The notes: generated from the sequence alone by a model not told the origin. 64,000 nt of DNA from Calocera cornea HHB12733 (GCA_001632435.1 KV423968.1:62001-126000); one strand, 5' to 3'; positions 39,936 to 51,966 are shown, counted from the stretch's first letter. Made by a program: numbers and translations.

Positions 39936-42900
39936 ATGTCCAGACTCCCACACCCCGCCCGCCCACGACCACGACCACGCCGCCGCGCTCGACCTCCATC
40001 CTCCTCTCCCTCTCCCTCTCCCTCTTCGAAGGCAATAGCACTCCAGAACGCCAAGAGGCAGGCAAGCGATACCGACCCCGCTACCGGTACGTCGCTTTCC
40101 TACCTTCTTTCTGTCCCTTTCCCTTTGTACTTCGTTGCTTTTCTTTGGAGGCTGGAGGCTGGAGGCTGGGAGTCTGCGGATGGGCAAGCGTCGCGGGCGC
40201 TACGGCGCCCCACCGGGGGCTGGGGCGACCGAGCACCGGGCGAGCCTGGCGATCAACTCGGTTCCTCGCACCCGCACCCGTCAACCCATTGCTGTTGGCC
40301 ATCCCCCTCCTCTTCGTCCCCTCCGCCTCCTTGCCCTTGCCGCCGCCTCCTCGCCCGCGTCCTCCTCCTCGCCATCGGCGTCGTAGCGTGTACTCTATGC
40401 CGCCGGTGTCGTTGGGTGCTCCGCCGGCTCCGGCCAGGCCCGCCGAACCCTTATCAGCCTCGCGCGCTTCTCCTGCTTCGCGCGCTTCTTTCCGGCCTTC
40501 GCAGAATGCATCGAGTCCGTGCAACGCCGTGAATTCGCAGAGCGAGGCAACGTCATCCACTGCGTCACCAGGGGCGTCACCGACCGCGTCAGCGTCAGCG
40601 CGCGAGGCACGGGCCGGGTCGGGCGTTGCGCTTGTATTCGCTGGCGTGGGTGGGGGCCGCGCCGAGCCGCTGGGCGAGCTGGGGGCCGCCGCCGTGCCTG
40701 GAGGGGAGCGCACCTCGCCCACTGTGCTCCGCACGGTGGGAACGGCGAGCCCTGCAGGCACGCGTGAAGAGGTGGCCTTCCGCGCCGGTGCTGGTGCGGG
40801 TGTGCCCGCGGTTACCGGCTTGCCGCCGGTGGACTCCCCAGTGGCCTTGTCCTCCTCCTTCCCCGATCCGCCTTCGAGCCGCGCCCCCTCCCTCTCTTCC
40901 TTTCGTACCTTTCTCGCCTTCGCCTTTGTGGAGCTCGAGGACAGCTCGTCGTCCGTCGGGACTTCTGCCGTTTCCCTTCTTCTTACAACTGCCGAAGACA
41001 CAGGCTCATCGTTTGTTTCTGCTTCTGCTTCTGCTTCTGCTTCTGCTTCTACCACACCTCCTACGACACCTTCCACCTCCTCGACCTCCTCGTCGGTCTC
41101 CACCTCGACGTCCACCTCGGAAAATGACACGTCGACGGGCTTGACATCGTCCGTTCCTCCGGCGCCGACCACACCTTCGACCTCGTCGTCAACAACCTCA
41201 CCCTCACCCTCGTCGACCATTGTCCCATCTTCCATTGTTTCCTCGTCCACGCCCACGTCTACATCCCCTCCCACCACGATTCCCACGTCCACTATCACCC
41301 CCGTGCCGTCTTCCGCTGGTTTGATCTCTTCTCGGGACTCTGTGACTGACTCATCTGCGCCATCGTCCGTTTCTTCACCTGCACTCACCACAAACACAAA
41401 CACAAACACAAACACGAACACGAACACGAACACGAACACCATGCCCGCCACGACGCTTACGAACTCTATGCCATCATCCACCTCTGCACCTGTTTCATCC
41501 CCCGCTTCCTCCCCTGCTTCTGCCGCTTCTGATCGGGCAACCACACCGACGTCATCGTCTTCTTTTTCTACCTCTTCATTTACACTGCCCGCGTCCACCG
41601 CGGCATCGTCATCACCCTCTGCTACCTCTCCTACTTCCACAGGCACAGGATCTTCCTCATCTAGTAGCGCGCCCTCATCCAGCTCGCCACCCCCGTCCTC
41701 CTCGAGCCCGTCCCAGTCTGCGTCCCCCTCAGGCCCAAACACGACCAGCGCCCCGCCGACCTCTCCATCAAGCGCTGGCACACCACCCACCTCCCCATCC
41801 AGCAGCACCGTGACGCCGCCCGTCTCCTCCCCGGGCCCCGCCAGCGCACCGAGTCCGAGTCCGAGTCCGAGTAGTCCGAGTCCTGGCACACCACCCTCCG
41901 CAGCACAGACACAGACAAGCTCGGCCCAGCCGGCGTCTATGTCCTCAGGCTCTAGCAGCACGCCCGCGCCCAGCTCACCACCGCCCAGTTCCAGTTCCAG
42001 CCCAGCCAGCAGCCCCTCGCCAAGCGCATCGCCCGCAGGGTCCTCATCTGCTCCCGCCTCGCCAGGCACATCCTCAACCGGCCAATCACAGGGCGGCACG
42101 GGCCTCATGTCCTCCTCGGGCGGCACCAGTTCGGGTGGCGCGACTGGGGGCGCCTCGCCCTCGTCCCCGTCGCCTTCCGCGTCGAACGGCCCCTCCTCGC
42201 CCTCCTCGCCCTCCTCCGCCCCGTCCCCACCCACCAGCTCACCGCCAGACGTCGCGCAGCAGTCCCAGTCCGCCGCCTCCGTCCAGTCGGTCATGTCGAA
42301 CGACTCCCAGGCCTCCCTCGCCTCCCTCAGCTCAGCATCGTGCGTTGCGTCCCATTCCCCTCTCCACCGGGCCTTATCATCATTAACCACTGACGCCACA
42401 TTCCAGTCTCGCGAGCCTCGCGAGCGGCAGCAGTGGCACCAGCAGCGACCCGCCCAGCCCGACGAGCAGCAGCGACCCCGCGCCCACCTCCTCCCCCGCA
42501 TCCGCATCCCCGTCCGCGTCGTCCCCCAGCTCACAGAGCCCACCCAGCAGCAGCCCAGGTACGCCCACTTCCCCGGCCTCGTCGGCCCCAAGCACCCCCG
42601 CATCCTCACCCCCGTCCTCTCCTTCTTCCTCTCCGGCATCCTCCTCCTCTTCCTCAGCCGGATCCTCCTCCGCCGATCCCAGCCCCACCTCCAGCCCCCA
42701 GACCTCACCACCAAGCAGCACAGACGGCACCTCGACGGGCGCAGCGGCGCTCAGCTCCCAATCCGTGCAGTCGCTCCAGTCGCTCCAGTCCCTGCAGTCC
42801 CTGCAGTCCGTCTCTAGCGCTGCATCCGCATCCGGCTCCTCCACCTCCTCGTCCGCGCAGCCCCCGTCCACCACCCGCCCGATAACATCGCCCTTCACGA

Positions 42901-44141
42901 GCTCTGGCTTCCTTTTCGGGCCCACGTCGACCACCGCGAGCGGTACCTCCGTCACCCCCGTCCCGTCCGGCGGGCCGTCCTCCGCCCTGCCCACAACCAC
43001 GCTCACCTCCGGCATCTCCTTCGCCGCAGGCACAGACGCGAGCGGGCAGACCACCTTTACCTTCCCCACCTTCCTCACCATCGTCTCCGACTCGACCTCC
43101 ACCTTCGGCCCGAGCGTCACACACATCACCAGCGGCTCGAACACGTTCGACTCCACCATCGCAGGCGGAGGCGTCGTCTTCACCGTCACCCAGGTCGTCG
43201 CGAACCCGACGGGGGACCTGAACCAGGCCGGCTCAGGCGGCAGCACGAGCACGTTCTTCCACAACACGGGCGCCGTCGCAGGCGTCTTCGTCGTCGCTGG
43301 CATCCTCGTCGCAGCCGTCCTGGCCGTGCTCTTCTATCTCTTCTGGAGGAGGCGCAAGCGCGCCCGGGTCGCCGCGCAGAACCCGTTCGAGCCCCCCGGC
43401 CCCCAGCCGCGCAGGCCATTCGAGGCATCCGACGACGACCTCGCCGCCGCTGTCGTTGGCGGTGCCGGTGCCGGTGCCGTCGCTGGCGCTGGCGCTGGCG
43501 TTGGTGCTGCTGCGCCTGCCTGGCGCGGCGGGTACGCGCCCGTCACCACCTCTGCCGACGCGCACATGATGCAGCAGTACCGCGAGCGTGACGCGGCGAT
43601 TGCCGCCGCTGCTGCTGCGGGGCAGTATACGCCCTATAGCAGGCAAGTGCCCGTCACCCCACCCCCCGCTGCGATGCTTGCCCCGCTAGCCGGGGGTGCA
43701 GCGATGGGTGCCGGGGCCGCTACGCGTTCCACGACCACACCCTCGGATCAGTACACGACACCCGAGATGGAGGGGAGCGCGAGCAGCGCGCAAATGCTGC
43801 ACTCGCGCAACCCCTCGGACGAGACGGGCCTGTACTCCGAGCACCCCTACGTGTACGGCGGGACGGCGGGCGGAAGCCCCGAGTTTGACCCGTACAAGGG
43901 CTACAGGAGCGGCAGCAGCGAGGAGCACAGCAACTACCTCTCCTCCGCCGAGGTCGGCCAGGTGCCGTACCACGACGAGGAGCCCTACCATGATGTCCCC
44001 GAGGACGACCCCGAGTTCTGGAACCGCACGGCCGCGTGGGAGGCCAAGCTGCCCCAGGTGGACGCCGAGGCCGCCCCTGAGCTGCCTGGCCGGGCATTGA
44101 GGGTCAGTCTTGACATATCTGCCACTGAGATGCCTCGCTGA
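39936..44141 (+). CDS. Mucin-like Ser/Thr/Pro-rich single-pass membrane protein
   Basis: Large cell-surface protein of unknown function, possibly a wall sensor of the Wsc/Mid2 kind by architecture only. Exon 1 from 39936 encodes a Pro/Arg/Ser-rich start (MSRLPHPARPRPRPRRRARP). The next exon probably begins between 40395 and 40510; its acceptor is uncertain. From there to about 42341 the product is almost entirely Ser, Thr, Pro, Ala and Gly, with (Asn-Thr) and (Ser-Ala) runs. An intron with GTGCGT donor and TTCCAG acceptor (about 42342-42405) leads to the last exon, with LQS repeats, a Thr-rich conserved block (VVFTVTQVVANPTGDLNQAG), a transmembrane helix (GVFVVAGILVAAVLAVLFYL followed by WRRRKRAR, about 43282-43365) and a cytoplasmic tail of about 250 residues. 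No clear signal peptide was identified. Confidence 0.65.
41390..41442 (+). repeat. Coding (ACAAAC/ACGAAC)n microsatellite
   Basis: A run of ACAAAC then ACGAAC hexamers inside the mucin-like gene, encoding a Thr-Asn run. The synonymous A-to-G shift halfway suggests two rounds of expansion. A shorter GCTTCT repeat lies near 41022-41050. Confidence 0.8.
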
Positions 44142-44794
44142 TCTGTAACAGGTAACGAACGCATGATGAATCAAGTCACGACGGAGACGAAGACTGTATC
44201 ACTCTGGAAGAGACAATCCTTACAAAAATCGTGCCCGGGTCGTGATGTGCTCACGCCCGGACGGACCCTTGCACAAGTGCGCTGTAGCTACGCCAAACGT
44301 TCCTTCTGTACCATCAGTTTCCTTTCGAGTAAACTGAAAACGGGTGATCACCAGCCCCTGAACTCTTTTTTTTTCGTGACGTTTCGCGCTCACCCCAACC
44401 CTTTTGTTTTCTTGGCAATTCCTCTCAATTCTTTTCCTCTCTGTCATCTGTCACAACACACTCCCCACGGGAAACGATATACGTAGCAAACCCCCACCTA
44501 CCCACGCGACGCCGAGCTCCATGTACATACTCTAGACCACCATCACTGGACGATCGCTACGATCATGAGGTTTAATGAATCTTGCAATTTCTCTCTCCTC
44601 ATATCCTCTTACTAGCCAGCAAGATGTGTTTGTGGCGAGAACTCGTGACGAGCTGCAAAGAAGTCGTCTGGAGGGCACGAGGTCGTGCCGCGGAACCAGA
44701 CATGTGCTTCTCGCGCCGCGTCTCGGTTTTTGTTCAACCTCGTCCACCGTCCCTCATAACTTAGCTTGTTGGTTCTTCTAAAGTTGGCTTCAAG
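44142..44794 (+). promoter_or_regulatory. Spacer: mucin gene 3' flank and upstream region of WKF-domain gene
   Basis: 653 bases with no supported gene. A T9-like run (44367-44375) and pyrimidine-rich DNA at 44395-44460 are the only visible features. Confidence 0.4.
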
Positions 44795-45922
44795 ATGGCG
44801 AGGTCAACGACTGATCCGAGTGAAAAGAGCCATAAACGCAAGATTGACGAGGTACAGGTAGAAGAAAAGCCTGCTCCCGTGGCGTACGTTCGGTTTTGCT
44901 CTGAAAATTCTCATCTTACGCAATGTTTGCTCATGTTTCGCAGAGTGGACGTGGTCGAACTTGGTCCTAAGACAAAGAAGAAGAGGTCTAAGACTTCTGC
45001 TGCTGCTGCTGCTGCTGATTCGACAGTTCTTGGCGACGTGGAGACGATCAGCAATCGGCCGGTCTCGGAATTGGCTGGGACAGGGGCGCCTGGTGCTCAG
45101 TTGGCCGGTGGGCATTCGAACCCTCAAAATGCAACAGTCTTTCGCTCAACTGTTTATATGCAGATCCGTCCAAGAAGACAAGGAAGCGCAAAGGGATTGC
45201 AGGAGAAGTAAAGGGAGTTGAGGAGGTGACTGAACCACCGAAGAAGAAGAAGAAATCCAAGAAGGCGGAAGCGGAGGTGGAGACTCAACCTGCGATCACT
45301 GAACCTGCGTCTCCTGCGAAGAAGAAGAAAGTCACGGATGCCAAAGCAAAGGCCGAGGATGCTACCAAGGAGACAAAGATCAAGGAGGCAAAGATCAAGA
45401 AGAAGAAGGACAAATCAAAGGTTCTCAAGAGTTCGCTGCCTGATCCGAAGGAGGACGAAACACTGAGCGATACCGCCAAAAAAGGTCAGCATTTCGGTAG
45501 CGATATGAGGGATCATGCGCTGACAAATCTTTCAGCTATCAATTACGCTCGTGATTACGCCTTATCTGTTGCGGATCCTCCAACACCGGGATGGAAGTTC
45601 AACAAGAACTCGCAGACGTGGCTTATCAAGAACGCGTTGGATCCGAATATAGTGAGATGCGCCTGGGCCGTTCCTCATCGTAAGCTGAAGTTATGCAATC
45701 ACGCGCTAGGTGACCGACCCATACATGGACGCCGCCTTCAAGTACCTGCGCACGGTCAAAGGCGGCGCCCTCCCGCAGCTCGAAGAGCTGTGCCAGAGCG
45801 TGCTCGACGCGCCCGAGGCGGTGGCGGAGGTGCAGGAGAAGGAGGACCAGGAGCCGCTCCTGCAGCGGTACTCGAAGGATCGGGCGAGGGCGCTGCTGGG
45901 GCTGCTGCAGAGTACCGGGTAG
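44795..45922 (+). CDS. WKF-domain protein (C7orf50 homologue)
   Basis: Probable nucleolar protein. The N-terminal two thirds are Lys/Glu/Ala-rich, with many basic clusters (PPKKKKKSKKAEAEVE, then PAKKKKVTDAKAK) typical of nucleolar localisation. The C-terminal part has the WKF domain: PGWKFNKNSQTWLIKNALDP, an intron, then DPYMDAAFKYLRTVKGGALP and a helix ending LLGLLQSTG. Four introns are needed, near 44884-44942, about 45112-45160, 45485-45534 and 45652-45709. The homologous human protein is associated with ribosome biogenesis. The gene neighbours Rrp36, another ribosome-biogenesis factor, which may be coincidence. Confidence 0.8.
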
Positions 45923-46189
45923 CTCTGGGTGGGACATCGAACGTGCTCTGTTGTTTTCTTGTCTACAACTAGAATAGGGCTTAATAATGACGTGTGAGTT
46001 GCTGATCAATGCGTGGAGACCAGGGCTGGCCCCACCAGGACTTGCTCGGAGGGCAGTTTGGCTCACACCTAGACTGGCCATGGAAATGCTTGGGCCCTGC
46101 GAAGGCAACTGGACAGAATACAATATGGCAGATGCAATTATAAAGATCATATGGTAATGCCTATAGCCGAGACCGGATGCGCAGCAGAG

Positions 46190-47982
46190 TCAAGCAACCC
46201 TCTGCCGCTTGGGTGCTCTCTCCTCCCCGACCGGCCTGCTCCCACCTCCACCTCTGCCAAAGCCGCCTCGTCCCCTCGGTGGCCCTCCTCTCCCTCTAGG
46301 CGGCCCACCCCTGCCACGATCACCGAACCCACCCCTTCCACGGCCGCTCGATCCACCCCGTCCTCCCCACCCTCCGTCAAACCCGCCCCTGCCTCGGCCC
46401 CCAAATGCGCCTCGCTCGTCGCCGCCGAAGCCGCCTCTCCCTCCCGGTGGCCCACCTCCGCCGCTGCCACCACGCTCCCCCCCACCTCTCCCNNNNNNNN
46501 NNNNNNNNNNNNNNNNNNNNNNNNNNNNNNNNNNNNNNNNNNNNNNNNNNNNNNNNNNNNNNNNNNNNNNNNNNNNNNNNNNNNNNNNNNNNCCCTCCCC
46601 ACGCGAAAACGGCCTGCTCCGCTTCTCCCTCTCCCCCTCCCTCTTCTCCCGCCTCCTCACAGCCTTCTGCACAGCCCGCTGCCCGCCCTCCTCCCTCAGC
46701 CGCTCAAACTTCGCTTCAAGCAACACCTTCTTCTGCTCCCCGCGCTTGAGGTACCACGCGCCCTTGCCCTCTGCGCGCGCGGACATCTCGGCTTTCTTGA
46801 GCTGGCGGAGCACGGAGGACTCGTGTGCTTGGCGCGAGGCCGACTCGTGCACCGACTCGGCGCGCTTGAGCGCCGCCCCGAGCCTCTGGACCTCCAGCTC
46901 AGCCTCCTCCCTCTTCTCCCGCGGCGTGCTCGGCAGCCTCTTCCTCGCCAGCCGCAAGGCTTCCTTAAGCCGCTTCACCTCCTCAGACTGCAGCGTAGAG
47001 AGGAAGGCGTAGTTCTGCCGCACATGGGGGAGGGAGAGCTCCCCGGAGAGCGGAGTGAAACGCGGGTCGCGCGGCTGGGGCGCGGTCACGGGGACGATAG
47101 GCCGCAGGCGGGAGACGGGCCGTTTGGCGGATTTTTCCGTGGGGCTGCAGAGGGGGGGATTGTCAGTACTGAGAGGTACACAGAGGGAGGGACGCACGCG
47201 TGCTTGTTGGAGCGGTGCTGGATCTCCTTGCGCTCCTTCCTGTCTTTGGGCTTGCGAGTGCCGTCCGCACCGACCTCCGAGGGCGCCGAGTCCTCATCTT
47301 CCTCACCGTCGTCCTCTTCCGAATCATCATCCTGCAGTGTCTTCTGAGCCTTTGCGAGCACGCCGAGGGGGAGGGTGGAGAGGTTCGACTGCAGTTTTTT
47401 CTGGATGAATCATTAGCGGGAAGGTAAGAGAAGGGAGGGAGGGAGGGAGCGCACGAGTCGCGACTGCTCGTCTTCCTCCTCTTCGGCCTCTGAGGAGGCA
47501 GAGGGGCCGAGGCCGCCCATGTCATCATCGTCTTCGTATACCGCAACGCCAGAGTCTTCTTCCTCTTCTTCTTCCGCGTCATCGTCGTCATCCGTGGCGA
47601 TACCGGCCCATGTCTCGTCTGCGTCTTCTTCCTCTTCCTCTTCGTCGTCGTCACCATCATCATTGTCGTCGTCCGGAGCGGTACGCGACGGCGGAGCAGC
47701 GCCCCCCTCCTCGCTAGCGCTCTCGAAGAACCCTCCCTCGCTCTCCTCCTCCTCCTCCTCTACTTCTTCTTCACGCTTGCGTTTCATCCCCCCCAGTTTC
47801 CCCACCCCGAGCGCCGGCACCATGCCCTTGGCCCTCACCCCACTCGCCGTAGGCACCCCATTGCACTTGACAGCCTTCAACTTCGTCGCCCCATTCGGCT
47901 TGGTAGCAGTAGCAGCAGCAGCAGCAGCTTGAAGGGCGGTCTTGGGAGGCTTGCGATGCTCAGGCCTGGGTCTTCTAGGCAT
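46190..47982 (-). CDS. RRP36: rRNA-processing protein Rrp36 with RGG-rich tail, interrupted by a sequence gap
   Basis: Nucleolar factor for early 18S pre-rRNA processing. It starts MPRRPRPEHRKPPKTALQ. A long Glu/Asp-rich, coiled-coil-like region follows, then KKLQSNLSTLPLGVLAKAQK, an intron, and the Rrp36 core: PRDPRFTPLSGELSLPHVRQ, NYAFLSTLQSEEVKRLKEAL, GAWYLKRGEQKKVLLEAKFE and a basic helix (AVRRREKREGEREKRSRPF). A gap of 100 N (46493-46592) then intervenes. After the gap the same frame encodes an Arg-Gly-Gly-rich tail ending PKRQRVA at 46190. Rrp36 proteins usually stop soon after the basic helix, so the tail is either a lineage-specific addition or belongs to another gene whose remainder is missing in the gap. 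Confidence 0.7.
46493..46592. other. Assembly gap (100 N)
   Basis: Exactly 100 unspecified bases, the usual placeholder for a gap of unknown size. It lies in sequence encoding Arg/Gly repeats, which probably defeated assembly. The true length, and therefore the frame relation across it, is unknown. Confidence 0.95.
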
Positions 47983-48296
47983 CGTTCCAGTTCGAGCTTT
48001 TGCAGTCGCTGCCCAGTCGATGCAGTGGTGAGTGAGTGTGGCCGCACGCCCCCAGACTCCCCGCCCGAAATTTCGCGGTCCCTCCGGCTATTCAGTGGCT
48101 GTGGGTGGCTGTGCATCGAGTGGCGTTGTATGACGCTTCCCGTGGCACGTTCCTCGCCGGGGCTGCGCGGCATACAGCGTGGCCCCGGTCAACAGAAGCG
48201 CCGTCCCTGTCCTGGTGCGCTCTCCTCTTGCCATACATTCCTTCTTCACCTTCTCTCGGCTCGGGCGCTCGCTGTGAGGGCAATAAGCTGGGCAGC
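47983..48296. promoter_or_regulatory. Divergent promoter region, RRP36 / SAC1
   Basis: 314 bases between start codons of two housekeeping genes. No TATA box or named motif was recognised. Confidence 0.4.
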
Positions 48297-50787
48297 ATGT
48301 CCGCAAACTACCTCCACACGTCGTACAACCTGTGAGCACGCTCCTTCACCGCGAACAAACAGCACAGGCGCTGACCGGGCACGGGTACGGGTCGACGGCA
48401 CAGGTACATCTCACCCGATGCATACACCTTCGAGCCCGTCGTCGCAGGCGCATCAGAGCCTAGCGAGACACTCCTAATAGACCGTCGCTCCGGGTCCATA
48501 AACCTCAACCGTGCGCCCTATTCCCCTGCCCCGTCTCTCTCATCAGTACAGGAAAGGCTGACGGGAGGTTGGATTGTGCGTTGTAGCGGCGAAGCGGCAC
48601 ACGCCTGTTGCGCACGAGCGGGTCATCACGGTCTATGGCATTATGGGGATATTGTCACTCACTACCGGTGTGTCCCCTTGCCTTCTAAATAGCAGTGAAG
48701 GGGTGCTGACAGCGCCCAGCGGACTTCCTAATCGTCATCACCAACCGGGCGCGACACGGCCGGCTCATCGGCTCCGAGATCTACCTCGCAACGGACTTCA
48801 AGGTGCTCCCGATCCCGTCGACGGCCAACAGCGCCCAACTCCTAGACCATCCCGTGGAGAAGAAGCTCCTAACACTCGTGAAGAACCACCTGGACACGGG
48901 CCGCTTCTGGTTCTCCTACGGCTGGGACCTCACCAGGCGCTTGCAGGCGCAGTACGGGGATGTGAAGCGGGAGGGGGAGGGGATGTGGAGGCGGTGCGAT
49001 GAGCGGTTTTGGTGGAATAGGTATCTGTCAGAGAGGCTTATTGAGGTCACCGAGCAGGGGCAGGATGTGCGTCCTTTGCTCTGGCCGGCTGCTAGCGTGT
49101 ATGCTGATTCCGGTGCCAGCTATCGAGGTTCATCCTGCCAGTGGTGTACGGCACCTTCGACATCCGGCACTGCGTGCTCAACACGCGCCCCTTCCTCTTC
49201 TGTGTCATCTCCCGCCGCTCGCGCTACCGCGCCGGCACGCGCTACTTTGTCCGCGGCATCGATGCCTCGGGGCACGTGGCCAACTTCGTCGAGACGGAGC
49301 AGCTCGTCCTGCTCGACCCGGTGGGCCACTCGCTCGGCGGGGGCCGTATCGAGGGCCGCACGCGCCTGAGCTTCGTCCAGACCCGGGGGAGCACCCCCAT
49401 CTTCTGGGCCGAGGTCAACAACCTGCGGTACAAGCCCGACCTGCAGATCATGGAGGTCCCCGAGACGACGGGGGCGCTGCGTGCGCACCTCGAGGACCTA
49501 ACAAAAGCGTACGGCACGGTCTACCTCGTCAACCTCGTCAACCAGAAGGGGCACGAGAAGCCCGTCAAGGATGCGTATGAGAAGTATGTCTTGGAGGCGA
49601 ACATGCCCGAGGTCAAGTACGAGTACTTTGACTTCCACCATGAGTGCCGCAAGATGCGCTGGGACAGGATCCAGCTGCTTATCGACCGGCTGGAGCCGGC
49701 GCTCAAGGACCGGGGGTGCGTCCCCTCCACTACTACCACCCTGTGTCCGGCTGACCTGGTGCATCTGTTGTGCGATCGTGTTGGGCAGGTACTTCCAGCA
49801 AGAGCTCGGGCAGCCCGCCCCGGTCCACCTGCAGACCGCCGTAGTCCGCTCAAACTGCATGGACTGCCTCGACCGCACAAACGTCGTCCAGTCCGCCCTG
49901 GCCAGGTGGTCCTTGCTCCAGCAGCTGCGCGCCACCGGCGTGCTGGGAAAGGAGGAGAGGCTCGAGGACCATATGGACTTTATGAACGTCTTCCGGGAGG
50001 GTGCGTCTCTCTTTCTTGTGGTGTAGGATGGCTTGGGATGCTGTGGGATGGGGGGACGATGTGAACTGGTGCTGATCCTGGGATTGTGTAGTGTGGGCCG
50101 ACCACGGCGACGCGATCGCCTACGCCTACGCGGGCACCGGCGCGCTCAAAGCGGACTATACGCGCACGGGCAAGCGCACCAAGGAAGGTGCCCTGCGCGA
50201 CGGGTGGAACGGGATGCAGCGGTATGTGCGGAACAACTTCCTGGACGGGCCGAGGCAGGACGCATACGACCTGTTTACGGGCGCGTGGCGCGCACGACGG
50301 GGCGGCGGAGTGGGTGGGTGGGAGCAGCGAAGCGTGCTCGTTCGGGGCATGCCGTACGTGCTCCTGTTTGCGGTCGTTATGGTCTTCGCGGGGGTCATGC
50401 TGCCGCGGTCATCCTGTGCGTCCCCTGACCCCATTCCCTACACCCGTCACTGACACAGTACGGCTTACAGCGACGCTTTCCATCCTCCCGTTCAACCTCC
50501 TCTTCCTCCTCCTCGCCCTCCTCGCCTCGTACTTCATAGCGGCGCACGGCGTGTCTTACGTAAACTGGCCGCGCCTCAACCCGCCGCTCGACATGCTCAC
50601 CTACGCCGGGCCGGGGTTCAAGGAGCCCCGGCACGGCAGGGGCGACATTGGCGTGCCCCTGCCCGTCCTTGGTGCTGGGCTGGGGGCGGGAGGGGGGGAG
50701 AAGGGCGAGAAGGGCAGGGGACGGCTGAACTCTGCTATGCGCGTCGAGGAGATGGAGATGGGGGCTACGAAGAAGCGGACGGACTAG
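48297..50787 (+). CDS. SAC1: Phosphoinositide phosphatase Sac1
   Basis: ER/Golgi membrane phosphatase that removes 4-phosphate from PtdIns4P. It starts [12 protein letters not shown], followed by small 5' exons and then [20 protein letters not shown] and [15 protein letters not shown] of the Sac N-domain. Catalysis depends on CX5R, seen as [13 protein letters not shown] around 49850-49885, just after AVV. Upstream are [20 protein letters not shown] and [17 protein letters not shown], both canonical. The C-terminus has two transmembrane helices ([15 protein letters not shown], then [20 protein letters not shown]), as in Sac1, and a short cytosolic tail. Introns split the gene at about 48330, 48511, 48667, 49065, 49716, 50000 and 50417. 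All key residues are present. Confidence 0.92.
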
Positions 50788-51466
50788 GGGTGGGCGAGGG
50801 TCGGGAAGAGCCCGGGGAGGGGACTGGGACTGGGACTGGGCTGCTTGGGCTGCTGTAGACACTTGCTGCCTGTGACCTTACGTGCTAAACCCCCTTGCTG
50901 CTTTATACCATTCTGCCCTCCTGTGAGGGCGCAACCCAGCCCAGCCCACAGCTGCGAGGCCCGCTGTGGGACCCCGACGACTGCTGTACGTACGAGCTGC
51001 TCCTCACCCTCACTCCAATGCCCCCTCCTTTCCCGGACCATCCATGTTGCCTCCGACTCTCTGGACGATGCCAGTGTCCTCCACATACATACAGTAGCTA
51101 TGACAGCCCCCAGCCGACAACCAGTCATCAGAAAGATGCCTGATGTTCTGCAATTCAAAGCAGAACAGCTTGCATATTTCCAAATCTGAGGAGCATGAAG
51201 ACTTGCTGGACAGGCAGTGTGCCGCCATGCAGGTGCACTGTGGGGACGATGTGGCGAGAAATGGATTGAGGATTATATCATTCGCTTTGTGCGCCGGGTA
51301 GAGTAGACGTGGGTTTGCTCCCCCGATGCGCAGCAGTACAGTACGTTCTATCCCCCCGTCCCCGTCCCCGTCCCCGTCCCCAGCCTCATCCCCTCCCCAT
51401 ACTCTTCTGCTCCTCCGGCAACTCGGTCCGCGAAGCGCAGTGCTGCATCGGTTCGGGGGAAGGCGG
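50788..51466. other. Intergenic region with CCCCGT microsatellite
   Basis: 3' flanks of SAC1 and QCR9. It contains a tandem CCCCGT repeat (about 51353-51380). No gene is supported on either strand. Confidence 0.45.
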
Positions 51467-51966
51467 TCACTCGTCGGCCCCTCCGGCGGGGGCGACGTAC
51501 TTGGCGCGGATGTCCTTCCACTGTTTCTGTAGGATAGGTCAGTACCGCTCTGACTGGTAGGCGGTGGGAGGTGGGAGGTGGGAGGTGGGAGGCGGGAAGT
51601 CGCAGGGCAACAAAGCGATGGCTGCGGTGGACTGGCGGCACCGCAGGCGCGCAGTCCGATCCGTCCACTTCCTCCATAGGCAGAGGCAGAGCCAGAGCCA
51701 AGAAACAGAAGGCAGCCAGGCAGAGAGAGAAGGAGCAACGCACGCCCTTGTTCCAGTTGTCCCAGACGCGGTTGATGGCTGTGTCGAAGCCGAGGCTGAA
51801 GGCGAATGCGCCGACGAAGACGGTGGAGACGAAGACGGAGTTGCGCCGGAAGAAGGCGTTGTAGAGGGTGTCGGTGATCTGGACGGGGAGGAGGGCGAAC
51901 AGGGCGAACGGTGAACACATCGATCAGTGCCACTTCCCTGTCCTCCACGCAATCACTCACCGGCAT
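51467..51966 (-). CDS. QCR9: Cytochrome bc1 complex subunit 9 (Qcr9)
   Basis: Small single-pass subunit of mitochondrial complex III, 66 residues. Three exons: 51961-51966 (only ATGCCG), 51744-51878 and 51467-51526. The product begins MPITDTLYNAFFRRNSVFVS, continues TVFVGAFAFSLGFDTAINRV (transmembrane helix) and WDNWNKGKQWKDIRAKYVAP, the pattern of the family from yeast to animals. The second intron (about 217 nt) is long for this locus and contains GGGAGGT-type repeats. The gene is head to head with the mitochondrial ribosomal protein gene at 52167, with 200 bases between starts. Confidence 0.87.

Noticed and set aside
40081..42714. An 877-codon open frame on the minus strand opposite the mucin-like gene
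   Set aside because: It mirrors the Ser/Thr/Pro repeats of the plus strand as Glu/Gly/Val/Asp runs, has no domain or start context, and spans a predicted intron of the sense gene. It is a composition artefact.
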